Source: Prorocentrum cordatum | Lineage: Eukaryota > Sar > Dinophyceae > Prorocentrales > Prorocentraceae | Assembly: GCA_963575745.1 (NCBI GenBank) | Contig: CAUYUJ010018648.1 | Coordinates: 108,831-172,830 of the forward strand | Direction: 5' to 3' | Length of the DNA stretch: 64,000 nt | In this document: positions 54,515 through 64,000 of the stretch, piece after piece | How positions within the stretch are numbered: the first letter of the stretch is position 1 | Layout of the letters: the number at the start of each line of letters is the position of its first letter | Made by a program: the position numbers and the translations under genes | The notes under the pieces: generated by a model | The model's input: only the letters and a program-made list of their open reading frames with translations | Told to the model about the DNA's origin: nothing | The model's database searches: none

Positions 54515-55635
54515 GATGGTCCGTGGTCCAGGTGGATGCCGATGGCTCCCTGGTTGTCTCGCTGTGTGGCCTGCTCCCTGGGCCGCACCAGGCGTCGGAC
54601 CTCTCTGGGGCCTTCGCCCTGCTCATGTACCTGACGCGCACGTGGCCTTGGGGCCCTTCTGCTTCCACTCGGACTGCGCCTGGGTGGTCTCGAGCTTCGT
54701 GCGTAGGCGCGCCGAGACGACTGGCGCGCAGTGCGAGACTGCGGACCTGTGGTCTCGCATTTGGGATCGGGTGGACTTCTTGGGGGGTAGGGTCACTGTG
54801 ACGAAGGTCAAGGGCCACGCTCGCCGCTGTCAGGATGACGCGGTCGAGCGTGGCTTGATCAAGCGCTGGGGCAACCATTGATGCTGACCGCGGCGCTCGT
54901 GAGGGCGCCGCCCTCCACCCCACTGACGTGGCGGCGCTGGAGCGCGTGAAGCGATCTTTCCGTCTGGTGACCTTTGTCGCCAAGTTTCTGGCTGGGATGC
55001 TGCGTGCAGCGGGCCCCAGCCGGCAGCATGCGCCACGACACGGCCACTTGCGTCGCACGCAGCAGCGTGGCCGAGTCCCGGTGCCGACGGCAGACACGGT
55101 GCTGCCCGAGGGCACGCACGAGGCCGTGCCGTGCGGCGCGGCCTTCCGCTGTGGCCGTTGCTACCGCGTCGCTCGGGCGCGCAGTGCTTTTTCACGCCCG
55201 CGGTGTGCAGGCCCAGGCGGCGGCCACCGTGTCTGGAGCGCGGGCTTCTGCCTGTTCTGCGCAGGGTGCGGGGCGCATGCCAGCGCGAACGCCCAGCTCC
55301 TTGCGCAGCCTGGCCTGGGGGCCGTCCCTCCCCACAGACGCGCCCCCGCCGGGGGCGCCCGTGGGCGGGACAGCACCCCCGCAGCGGCCTTCCCCTGCTC
55401 TTCTGGGCGAGCGGCCAGGGCGGGCCACGGCAGTTCGCGGATTTTTCGTCCTGGACGCCTTGGTCGGAGACCCGGTGGTCGAAGATGATGCCGCCGACGG
55501 CGAGTAGGCCTCCTGGCCGCGCCTGCTGGCACGCCCCTTTTGGGGGGGAGGTGCTCGGGCGTTTTCGCACTCTGTCGGGCTTGTGCCCGAGTCGCCTTGC
55601 AGAGCCCGTGCACGCTCGGCGCCGCGCCTGTTGAA
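54515..55635 (+). pseudogene. LINE 3' fragment (RNase H and C-terminal region)
   Basis: Begins straight after the TCC tract. RNase H pieces are GWSVVQVDADGSLVVSLCG and SGAFALLMYL in one frame. A second frame (from about 54645) gives FHSDCAWVVSSF (second Asp) and VTVTKVKGHARR; a third frame from about 54885 gives DADRGAREGAALHP (last Asp region) and a Cys-rich part (FRCGRCYRVARAR, FCLFCAGCGAH). The 5' nine-tenths of the element is absent, as in 5'-truncated LINE insertions. Reads on the strand opposite to its neighbour. Confidence 0.65.
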
Positions 55636-56040
55636 AACTCCTCCTCCTGTTCCTCCTCCTCCTCCTCCTCCTCCTCCTCCTCTTGCTCCTCTTCCTCATC
55701 CTCGCTCTCCTCCTCCTTTCTTCGTCGTCGTCCTTCTCCTCCTCTAGCTTCTCCTCAGCTCCTCCTACCTCCTCCTCCTCCGCCTCGTTCTTCTACGTCC
55801 TCCTCCTCCTCCTCCTCCTCCTCCTGCTGCGTCTCTTCCTCCTCCTGCTTCTTCTCCGCCTCCTCCTCCTCCTCCATCTCCTCCTCCATCTTCTCCTCCT
55901 CCTCCTCCTCCATCAGTTCTTCCTCCTTCTCCTTCTCCTCTTTCCCCAGCTCCTCCTCCGTCTCGTCCTCCTTTTTCTTTTCTTCTGTGTCCTCCTCCTC
56001 CTCCTCCTCCTCCTCCTCCTCTCCCATCAGCTTCTCCATT
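55636..56040 (+). repeat. (TCC)n microsatellite
   Basis: TCC/TTC/CTC repeats at the 3' end of the LINE fragment. Confidence 0.95.
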
Positions 56041-56417
56041 CGCCCCCCCGCGAGGCCGCGCTGAGCCCGCGTCCGAGGCGGCTGCGGCCGCCAGGCCGCG
56101 AGAAGCGGGCCGCGCCGCCAGGGACCATCGACCAGATCCGCAGGTTGTCCCGGGCTCGGTTCGGCGTCCCCGCCACGCGTCTTCTCCTGCATCGGGCAAT
56201 GTTGAGCGGGCATTGACACAACGCCCCCCCCCACATGTCGACATGCCGGCGGACGAATCTGCGCGGGTTCACTCGACGTTGACATTCGAGTGTGCCGGTG
56301 CGGTCCGACGTCTGTTTCGCGAATCGACGTGTGTTTTGCTCGATGCACTCGGTATGTTTGGACGCCAGGCTCCGCTCGGAATGTGATGCCGTGCGCACGT
56401 GGAGTGCCCAGTACGAT
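56041..56417. other. no gene recognised
   Basis: Non-repetitive, open frames on both strands, none with motifs. Confidence 0.4.
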
Positions 56418-56480
56418 TAGGAGGAGGAGAATGAGGAGGAGGAGGAGGAGGAGGAGGAGGAGGAGGAGGAGGAGGAGGGG
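56418..56480 (+). repeat. (GGA)n microsatellite
   Basis: Short GGA tract. Confidence 0.95.
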
Positions 56481-56567
56481 GGGGAAGACGAAACACAGCA
56501 AACATATTAATCCGACCACTAATAACCATAATGATAGCTATACCGCTAATAGCACACATAATAAGTA

Positions 56568-56575
56568 TGCTGCTA

Positions 56576-56666
<91 letters not shown>

Positions 56667-56685
56667 CACTGCTATGACGACGACG

Positions 56686-56717
<32 letters not shown>

Positions 56718-56797
56718 GACTACTACTACTACTACTACTGCTACTACATTCTGCTACTACTACTATGCTAACTACTACTACCAGTAGTAGTAGTAGT

Positions 56798-56831
<34 letters not shown>

Positions 56832-57043
56832 TAGCAGTAGTATAGCGTAGTGTAGGTAGTAGTAGTAGTCGTAGTATCGTAGTCGTAGTCGTAGTCGTAG
56901 TCGTAGTCGTAGTCGTAGTCGTAGTATGAGTAGTAGTAGTAGTAGTAGTATCAGTAGTAGTAGTAGTAGTCGTAAGTAGTAGTATTAGTCGTAGTAGTCT
57001 GTAGTAATCGTAAGTAGTCGTAGTAGTAAGGTAATAGTAGGTA

Positions 57044-57083
<40 letters not shown>

Positions 57084-57220
57084 TAGTAGTAGTAGTAGTA
57101 GAGTAGTAGTAGTAGTAGTAAGTAGTAGTAGTAGTAGTAGTAGTCGTAGTAGTAGTAGTAGCGTAGTAGTCGTAGTAGTCGTAGTAAGTAGTCGTAGTAG
57201 TCGTAGTAGTCGTAGTAGTC

Positions 57221-57286
<66 letters not shown>

Positions 57287-57290
57287 CTAA
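56568..57290. repeat. (CTA)n facing (TAG)n fold-back
   Basis: (CTA)n from 56568 to about 56782 turns at CTACTACCAGTAGTAG into (TAG)n with GTC/AGT breaks to 57290. The arms are complementary. Confidence 0.97.
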
Positions 57291-57639
57291 GGCATGAGTC
57301 ATATGACGAGCCCTGAGACGCACCAACATAGTAACACCACTACTAACCATACTGATACTATGCTTCGTCAGAATACTACTATTACGAGTCGTACGAGTAG
57401 GAATTTTAAGACGTCGGGTACTACTACTAACAATCATACTAAACATAATGCTAGTAGTAGTGCCACTAATACTTCTGACACGACTCATAGTACTAATTCT
57501 AGACGCTTCGCGTATTCCCACCAGCCCGTCCAGAATGAGCCCCAGGGGAGTGGATGTGATGAGGGAAGCGGGGGAGCATGCAGAAGAACAAAGGGCGGGT
57601 AAGCCGCCATATGCCCCAGGAGGGGGAGGATGTAGGAGG
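57291..57639. other. no gene seen
   Basis: AC/TAGT-rich degenerate sequence grading out of the TAG array, then GGA/GGG-rich sequence. Confidence 0.5.
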
Positions 57640-58110
57640 AGTCGTCGTCGTCGGAGTAGGAGGAGGAAGAGGAGGAGATGGAGGAGGAGCAGGAGGAGGA
57701 GGGGGAGGAGAGGAGATGGCGGAGGGCGAGGACGAGGATGACGAGTAGGAGAAGGAGAAGGAGGAGGAGGAGGAGGAGGAGGAGGAGGGAGGAGGAGGTG
57801 GAGGGAGGGAGGAGGAGGAGGAGGAGGGAGGAGGAGGAGGAGGAAGAGGAGGAGGAGGAGGAGGAGGAGGAGGAGGACAATGGCGAGCTTGGGGGCCCCT
57901 TGGACCGTCGTTGGGGCCTCTTGGCGGTCCCGGGGGCCTGTCGCGTATCTCGGGGAGCCTCTTGGGGCCTATGGGGGATCTTTTGGGAGTCTCTTGGAGG
58001 CCTCTTGGGCGCCTCTTGGGGCGTCTTGGGGCTCTCTTGGGGCGCTCTTGGGGCGCTCTTGGGAGCATTCGGGCCGCTTTTGCGGCCATCTTGGAGGAGA
58101 TCGATCAAAG
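57640..58110 (+). repeat. (GGA)n then CTCTTGGGGC repeats
   Basis: GGA to 57878, then 57890-58090 CTTGGGGCG/CCTCTTGGG units related to 41900-42480. Confidence 0.9.
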
Positions 58111-58394
58111 AAGGAGAGGTAGTCAATCAGCTTTGCCCCTCTAGAGTGCCTCGAATCGCCTCTTGGGCTCCCAAGAGGCCAAACTCCTTCCAAAACCTAT
58201 GGGAAATCAATGTTTTGTGCTTTCTCGCCTTTTCGCTCTTGGAGCCGTGTTGGGTCATCTTGAACGCCCCAACGACCCGCGGAACCCTCCGTGCAGGTCC
58301 AGGGGAGGGGGTTAGGGGGAGGGGTAAACCCTTCCCCGAAGGGGAAGAAGGGAGTTGGAAGAGGAAGCTCTCTAGACCACCGACGCACAGAGGG
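58111..58394. other. no gene; inverted match to 42230-42320
   Basis: On the minus strand 58185-58260 reads GCGAAAAGGCGAGAAAGCAC then AAAACATTGA, matching GCCGAAAAGGCGGAAAAGCA and AAAACATTGA at 42240-42275. Confidence 0.6.
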
Positions 58395-58521
58395 CTGGTT
58401 GGATAATAAGAGGAGGATGAGGAGGGCGAGGATGATGAGGAGGAAGGATGAGGATGATGATGAGGATGAGGAAGAGTATGAGGAGGAGGAGGAGGAGGAG
58501 GAGGAGGAGGAGGAGGAGGAG
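58395..58521 (+). repeat. GGA/GAT microsatellite
   Basis: GAGGAT and GGA units immediately upstream of the retroelement. Confidence 0.95.
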
Positions 58522-58901
58522 CCACGGGCTGAGGAGAGCGGGGCCAGCCGTCGTCGTCGCCGGCCCGCCCCTTGCCCCTCGTGGCCGCGCGCCGCGGCGG
58601 TTGCAATCGGCAACCGCTGCAGCCGCACGCCCGCGGGCGCCGCCGAGCTGCCGCCCCCTCGGCCCGCCACCTGCGAGGAGGCGGCGAGCGCGGACGCCTG
58701 GCCCCCCGCCAGGCCGCGCTGGAGGCGGCCGCCACGCCGCGCACCGCTGGCGAGCCTGCCTGGCACCGCCGCGCCAGGCAGCAGCGCGCAGAGGCCAGGG
58801 TGCTGCTGAGGCTCCGTTCGGCGGCGCAGGTGTTGGACCAGCACCACTCCGCACAGCAGCACCAGTGCAACCAGCAGTTCCAGCGCCACCAGCAGAACGA
58901 G

Positions 58902-61667
58902 ATGGCGCAGCAGCGGACATCGGGACCGCCAGTCGGAGCGCAGCCCTGGCCTTGGAGAAGGCAGTCGCGTGGCAGGTCGACGGCCAACAACTACCAGAAT
59001 AACTACAACCACCAGAAGGACGACCAGAGCTGGCAGCAGGACCGCGACGGCCACGAGGACAGAAGGCAGAACTGGCAGAAGGACCGCGACGGCGAGGGCA
59101 CCCACAAGAAAGGATCACGAACTCGCTCCACACCGCGCACAACGACACGGACGCAGAGCAGGAAGCACTACAGCGCGCACAACTTCTTCGACGGCTTCCA
59201 GTTCTCCAAGAAGCAGCGCGAGATCCTCGACCAGGTCCTCCCTGCCGACGACGTGCGCATGCAGTCCCACGAGAGCTTCTCCACGCCCCCGCTGGAGGAG
59301 GACATGCGCCGCCTTTGGGTGACAACCAAGCGCGGACGCATCGCTCGGTTGGCAGACCAAGCTCAGGGCGCGCGCTCCGTCGGCGTCGACGATTCCAAGA
59401 TCGTCGACGAGCTGTCTGTCAACAAGGCAATGCTCCTCCTCACGTTGTCTCCCGACGAGCGGGTGCACTACTACCGCCGATGCATCGACACCACAGTCAG
59501 GCGAAAGAACGCGCTCAAGGACGACATCAGGAAGATGCAGACTGAGTTCGACAACACGGAGGGCAGCTTGAAGATACTACGGGCTCTACTCCAGGAGTCG
59601 AAGCTGAAGAGGGACGACGCCACATCCGACCTCGAGTACGACGACTACTACAGCGACAACGACGAGAGCGAGAAGGACCACCACAACAGGCGCAGGACTC
59701 GGACACAGACACCCCACCCGCGACAGCGCGAAGATCATCGACCCCAGCAGTCCGCAGCACCAGCAGCAGCACCACTCCGACAGCATGACGACCCACACCA
59801 AAAAGGTCACAAAGAGCTGCTCGCGATGATCACGGACCTCTCCAAAAAGGTGGACCAGCAGCGACAACACACGGGACTACATCAGCACCACCTAGCTCAC
59901 CTCCACCAACAAGCTGATCTCCGACAATCCGAGCACCGCGAACAGTTTCAGGAGGAGCTTGCGCGCATGGAAGCACACACGTCTCGGAAGGCCTTCAACG
60001 AGATTCATCTCGAACTACAGCACCACGAGCAACGACTCCAGCGCCGCTTCCAGGAGGAGATAGACGAGATCAACGTGCGCAACCGCCACCTAGAACATCA
60101 GTCCGAACAACGACGTCAGGAAGATGAAGCTGAACAGGCACATCGCATTAAGACCGAGAACGAACAGCACCAACTACTTCACGACGCCGCACCGGGTCAC
60201 CCTGCACGGCGGGAAGCAGCACAGCAACACGAACTACAGGAGGCTAAGCCTTTTTGGCTCCAGCATCTAATTCGCGAATCCGAGCACCGCCTTCAACAGG
60301 AGGAAGCTCAGTGCGCCCACAATCTCCTACTTCAGCACGAGATGAGAGGGCAGCAACAAGAAGACGCACTTCGACTGGCTCAGCAAAGACAGCTTCACGA
60401 AATCAACTGCAGGGCTCATGCGGAATCATCGGCACTCATGCAAGCCAAAGAGAAGATTCTCGAGGAGTACGGTGAGCTCAAAGCTCGTCAGTATCAAGTC
60501 GACAGGGCCCACGACGAGTACCACCAGGAGCTCTCGCGTCTACACGGCAATCGACTACAACTCCACGCCGCCGAGCAGCAGATGCAGATCCAACTACAGA
60601 ACACGATTGCCTCGACCGAGGAAAAGCGTATCCACGAACGCGAACGACTTCACGCAGAACTTCGTCAAGCAGAATGGCACAGCGACTCGCTGGACATTGA
60701 CATACTCCGCGAGCTCGACACGCGCATCAGAGAAAGAGACGAAGAAGAAGACAGAAAGCAAGCCATGGCGGACCAGGAGCAGGAACGCATCGACCAAGAG
60801 ATTGAAGGTGCTCTACACTCAATCCTACCTGGTATCCACGACTTGCCCCACCAGCACGACGACGTCTACATCGAGCAGCTTAGGCACATGGGAAAGGACG
60901 AGGGCACCCACGCAACGACCGACTCGGAAGCTTGGAGTTTGCAGGACCTAGGATTCGCGCCCAAATCCGCGACTCATCCCACCACGCCGACCGACCCTCC
61001 AGCCAGCATTGCCCCACTCGACGATCGAAGAACACGCAGAGACGACCCAACCCCACGAGCTGCCGACGCCCAGACCCCTCGCCCACACCCACACAGTCAA
61101 TCCTGTGCGCCAACGCCGATCGCCGACGACGGTTACATCACCCCCGACCCCAGCGGACAGACCACCCCGATACCCGACCTTGCCCATGACCCCGACCTCG
61201 AAGGGACTGACACCCCCATCCCAGCAGAGCAAGCCACACCACCCACCCCCCAGACCATCTTCCCGTCGGTACGAGCACTCTCAGCGCCACCGCAAGCTCG
61301 ACACGCACACGAAGACCACGACCGACCCACACCAACCACAACGATCCTCATCGACCTCAGCGCAGACGAGCACGACGAGCCCACCACGCCCAAAGCCCAT
61401 CCCATCCAAGGCATCACCCCAACTCAACCCCTAAGCCCCGTCGCACCGCCACCACGCTTCCACATGGGAACGCCCGACAGAGCACAATCAGCTCCCCCGT
61501 CGAGAACACGGTCAGCTCTCAGGCAGCGCGATGGACCCAAGAAACCAGCGAGGAAAGTACGTATTCACGACACGGGAGATGGTTTCGTCGACCCCGCCGA
61601 CCGAGTAGCACTCCGAGCCGACACAGACGACGATCTGTCGGACTCCATGCTACGGTCAAAAAACTAA
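58902..61667 (+). CDS. retroelement ORF1, coiled-coil protein
   Basis: 921-residue protein, probably the RNA-binding structural (Gag/ORF1-like) protein of the element; function inferred from position. The ATG at 58902 is the first in frame; the frame is open for 110 more codons upstream without ATG. Numbering from it: residues 25-80 are Gln/Asn/Arg/Lys-rich and basic (NNYQNNYNHQKDD), 88-245 a folded-looking domain (HNFFDGFQFSKKQREILDQV, LLTLSPDERVHYYRRC), about 250-275 acidic (YDDYYSDNDESEKD), about 300-640 a long coiled coil rich in Gln/Glu/His (LQQEEAQCAHNLLLQHEM), and 690-900 Pro/Thr/Asp-rich and disordered. The end is basic (KKPARKVRIHD). TAA at 61665-61667 directly follows the slippery site. 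No zinc knuckle or known ORF1 domain was recognised. The coding strand is rich in C and A. Confidence 0.7.
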   Translation: MAQQRTSGPPVGAQPWPWRRQSRGRSTANNYQNNYNHQKDDQSWQQDRDGHEDRRQNWQKDRDGEGTHKKGSRTRSTPRTTTRTQSRKHYSAHNFFDGFQFSKKQREILDQVLPADDVRMQSHESFSTPPLEEDMRRLWVTTKRGRIARLADQAQGARSVGVDDSKIVDELSVNKAMLLLTLSPDERVHYYRRCIDTTVRRKNALKDDIRKMQTEFDNTEGSLKILRALLQESKLKRDDATSDLEYDDYYSDNDESEKDHHNRRRTRTQTPHPRQREDHRPQQSAAPAAAPLRQHDDPHQKGHKELLAMITDLSKKVDQQRQHTGLHQHHLAHLHQQADLRQSEHREQFQEELARMEAHTSRKAFNEIHLELQHHEQRLQRRFQEEIDEINVRNRHLEHQSEQRRQEDEAEQAHRIKTENEQHQLLHDAAPGHPARREAAQQHELQEAKPFWLQHLIRESEHRLQQEEAQCAHNLLLQHEMRGQQQEDALRLAQQRQLHEINCRAHAESSALMQAKEKILEEYGELKARQYQVDRAHDEYHQELSRLHGNRLQLHAAEQQMQIQLQNTIASTEEKRIHERERLHAELRQAEWHSDSLDIDILRELDTRIRERDEEEDRKQAMADQEQERIDQEIEGALHSILPGIHDLPHQHDDVYIEQLRHMGKDEGTHATTDSEAWSLQDLGFAPKSATHPTTPTDPPASIAPLDDRRTRRDDPTPRAADAQTPRPHPHSQSCAPTPIADDGYITPDPSGQTTPIPDLAHDPDLEGTDTPIPAEQATPPTPQTIFPSVRALSAPPQARHAHEDHDRPTPTTTILIDLSADEHDEPTTPKAHPIQGITPTQPLSPVAPPPRFHMGTPDRAQSAPPSRTRSALRQRDGPKKPARKVRIHDTGDGFVDPADRVALRADTDDDLSDSMLRSKN
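61658..61664 (+). promoter_or_regulatory. -1 ribosomal frameshift heptamer A_AAA_AAC
   Basis: In ORF1 phase the sequence is TCA AAA AAC TAA; A_AAA_AAC is one of the strongest known -1 slippery heptamers and sits on the last two sense codons. After a slip the next codons are CTA ATT ACG, in the frame of ORF2. Confidence 0.6.
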
Positions 61668-64000
61668 TTACGAAAGACTCTGATGAGGGCGCGCTGGCTC
61701 GTCAGGCAGGTCAACAACTACCAGTGCAGGAGGCCCCTGGTCGGCCCAAAACGACCATACGACTGACCCATGCTTCGGCTCATTTTCACCTCCCGACTCC
61801 CACTGCGGCAACCAACTCTGCGACCCCTGCGGTGCGGGTGACTTGCAGCACTTCTCCATCTCACCAACAACCACTTCCACTAGGGAAGCCCGACTTTACC
61901 AGCCTCAGAATGTTGCCACCCGCTTTGGGGATAGCGGATCAGCATCAAGGCCCAGGGCACGCACAACAACCAGCTACACTACCAAGCCATAAAAATACAA
62001 AAAACCATAAAAAGACCACCCCAGACGCACCTTTGCGCGCCAACACGCCACCAGGAAGACAGTCCACCGAGTGGGAGAGCTACTCAGGTGAAGTACGTCA
62101 CCCTGATTCACAGCGGGCTATACTGGGGCGACCCCCCTCAGGTAGCCAGACCGACTCCGTGCTTTCAGCAGGCAGTCGCACAACATCTCCGCAGAGGGTA
62201 CCCACTCTCAGTCCGTCAACACCGAGGGCGCGACCAGGTCAGCGGGATCAGGCATACGACACGCCACCTAGACCAGACCGACTCAAGCCCGACGTCACGG
62301 CCACCACAACTAGCCATTTTGGCTCTATGCACGCACGAAAATTCAACGGCTCCGACGTCCACAACGAGACGCCCGAGTACCACAACGCGATCACGACAGA
62401 CTACTTCCCTGGGATCGAGGATACCTTCCTCGATAACAGCAGCGAGATGGATAGCGGCAACTTCCACCTCGATGACGACGCCATTCGCACGCGGCTTCTG
62501 GCACGAGTCCGACGGCAGCAGCGACGGCGACTAACAGCACAGCAGACATCCACGTACACCACGACCCACAACCGATTCCAAGCCCTGCAACCCAGCCCAC
62601 CGCCACCCTCAGCAAGACATACCACCACGCTTCCGACACAGCAGCCCACCGGCCATCCACCAGTAGTCCTGACAGCATCCCAGGGCGCTGGACATGGCAC
62701 AGCAGCACCCGACAGAGACTGCCACGTGGCCACAGGGGAAAGGCGTCAACGACAAAAGACAGCTATGTACCCCTTTCGATGCCCAACAGGAGTTTCTGCA
62801 ACAACGCACAACGGACAAGCTGCACACAGACGACAGAAGAAGGCGAAAGCATTGTTACCGTTTCGAGTACAGCGACCACCCAATCCCAGCGCCGACAAGC
62901 AGCACCAACTACCGCAACCATCTTACCACGAGGCCAATCTTGACATCACAAGATATCACGGCCTGCAACCACCAGGCGACTGCACATGCGACCTAGGGGA
63001 CACCAGAGGACTGATCAGACGAATACGGGCCACGACCGCCCCCTTTCTCAACGCCAACATCGAAGGTGATGACCTGCACCCAGCAGCAACATATGCGCTC
63101 AACAATACGACGAAAGGCAACAATGCCCACAGCGCAAAGCACATCTTCACTGACGCCTCACACAACCCACGGAGACCAGACTGCTGCTCATGGGCATTCT
63201 TGGTACTACAAGAAGGTGGTGAACACGAACAACGCACGTTCAGAGGAGCCTTCAGCAGCATCGTCAGCAAGAGCCACAACATGAAGTTGAATGACCGCAG
63301 CACCACCAACACCACAGGCGAGATCATGGCCATCGTGCAGGCTCTCATGTGGTCCATCGCCGTCGCCGAGCCGCAACCCATCTGCATCCACACCGACTGC
63401 GAGACGGCCATCAACATATGCATGGGACGCGCCACAGCATCAGCAGACGAACATCTTGCGAGATTCATGAAGGTCATCTTCGACACGCTCAAGAACGAAA
63501 ACGACATCACCTTGCATCACGTCCCGAGTCACGAAGGCATGCCGTGGAACGAGCTCGCCGACGGAATCTCAAAGAGGACACGCAAGCGTTACGAGAGAGG
63601 CCACGACTACGACACCATCCCGCACAACTTCAGAGACATCATTGCGGACACAAAGTACTACCAATGGGAGCCGATCCTCCAGCCTGATCATCCTGATCGA
63701 GCAGCTTACCCACTACGCGAAGGTGCCACCTTACGCTTTGGACTACCAACTCGGAATGCTAGCGTTAGACACCTCATGGCGCCTAAGACGGTCTCAGCCA
63801 AAGAAACCAAGATCGAGCTCTCCATTGCAACCTACAACGCCGAGAGTGTCAGAGAGTCCGACGCTCAGCAGCAGAAGAAGTTCACAAAGGCAGCTCGGCT
63901 TGCACACCAGTGGCGGGGACCCTTGCTTCGACGACAATTTCAAGAAAAGCGACTCCACATTATCGGTATACAGGAGGCGCGCAATGAACGACGTACAACA
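61665..64000 (+). CDS. retroelement ORF2 (-1 frame): RNase H and AP endonuclease, partial
   Basis: The frame is open from 61211 to the window end without a stop. It would be read by -1 frameshifting at 61658-61664, or alone from ATG 61910. 61665-62990 encodes a Thr/Pro/Gln/Arg-rich, unrecognised region. Then comes RNase H: HIFTDAS (Asp codon 63152), TTGEIMAIVQAL (Glu codon 63320), CIHTDCETAI (Asp codon 63395), VPSHEGMPWNELADGIS (Asp codon 63560). All four metal-binding acids are present. About 90 codons later an AP endonuclease starts: IELSIATYNAESV (Asn codon 63836) and LHIIGIQEAR (catalytic Glu codon 63974). The rest of the endonuclease and any RT lie beyond 64000. Expected role: DNA nicking and removal of the RNA strand during target-primed reverse transcription. 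Confidence 0.75.
61679..61727 (+). promoter_or_regulatory. predicted H-type pseudoknot downstream of the heptamer
   Basis: Stem 1 pairs 61679-61687 with 61698-61706 (9 bp, two G-U). Loop 1 is 61688-61690. Stem 2 pairs 61691-61697 (GCGCTGG) with 61721-61727 (CCAGTGC, one G-U). Loop 3 is 61707-61720 (14 bases). The spacer from the heptamer is 14 bases, longer than the usual 5-9. Found by hand, with no energy calculation. Confidence 0.5.

Larger units (their letters stand above)
58522..64000 (+). mobile_element. apparently intact retroelement with ORF1/-1 frame/ORF2 (partial)
   Basis: GGA tract at its left side, a coiled-coil ORF1 (58902-61667), a slippery heptamer and pseudoknot, then an ORF in the -1 frame encoding RNase H and the start of an AP endonuclease, running off the window. 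No internal stop or frameshift in either ORF, unlike every other element here. The left boundary is set only by the GGA tract. Confidence 0.7.

Noticed and set aside
53931-54881. 316-codon frame starting next to the spliced leader
   Set aside because: Most of it translates the TCC tract; only the end belongs to the LINE fragment annotated at 54515.
58572-58901. N-terminal extension of retroelement ORF1
   Set aside because: Open frame starts at TTG in GC-rich low-complexity sequence; first ATG is 58902.
60248-60267. Spliced-leader-like AAGCCTTTTTGGCTCCAG in ORF1
   Set aside because: Three mismatches in 18 bases to the leader; consistent with chance in coding sequence.

Overview
This window is nuclear DNA from a dinoflagellate. 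The clearest sign is a relic dinoflagellate spliced leader (core TAGCCATTTTGGCTCAAG on the minus strand at 53930-53950) at the 5' end of a LINE. The GC-rich, gene-poor sequence, packed with trinucleotide microsatellites and decayed non-LTR retrotransposons, agrees with this. Species cannot be told from the sequence alone. Many long open frames are microsatellite translations (poly-Asp, poly-Met, poly-Ser, poly-Pro) and were not annotated.

Layout. 1-9.3 kb: a tandem segmental duplication (copy A 1-2984, copy B from 3411), each copy holding a minus-strand reverse-transcriptase (RT) relic and a plus-strand LINE. Copy B keeps more of that LINE, which runs as endonuclease, RT, zinc fingers and a C-terminal domain to about 11.25 kb. 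11.3-14.7 kb: GC-rich DNA with the terminal exon of ribosomal protein eS28 (11861-11928) and another LINE scrap. 14.8-15.6 kb: a minus-strand LINE N-terminus. 15.8-30 kb: GAT/GGA/TCC microsatellites, a 62-bp tandem array, a 9-bp minisatellite with a 235-bp higher-order duplication, a few possible exon islands, and two inverted copies of a repeat family anchored to GGA tracts. 31.5-32.7 kb: an intact single-exon gene for a protein with three cold-shock domains. 33-48 kb: more microsatellites, two more copies of the GGA-anchored family, several large fold-back repeats and a possible spliced membrane-protein gene. 48.2-53.95 kb: a nearly complete minus-strand LINE (zinc finger, coiled coil, AP endonuclease, RT, RNase H) carrying the spliced-leader relic, with TCC/TACCTCC tracts on both sides. 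54.5-55.6 kb: a plus-strand LINE 3' fragment. 56.5-57.3 kb: a long (CTA)n/(TAG)n fold-back. 58.5-64 kb: an apparently intact plus-strand retroelement running off the window.

The last element is the best candidate for an undescribed system. ORF1 (921 residues from the first ATG, coiled coil) ends in a classical -1 slippery heptamer A_AAA_AAC directly followed by TAA. A foldable H-type pseudoknot lies downstream, and the -1 frame stays open for 2.3 kb to the window edge. That frame encodes an RNase H domain with all four acidic residues, followed by the start of an AP endonuclease. The order RNase H then endonuclease is the reverse of the usual LINE order, where RNase H follows RT. No RT is visible yet because the window ends.

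How the parts relate: host genes are sparse. The eS28 terminal exon and the cold-shock gene are the only well-supported cellular coding sequences. Most of the rest is mobile or simple-sequence DNA, and the mobile elements repeatedly abut GGA/TCC tracts, suggesting that such tracts are preferred landing sites or element tails.
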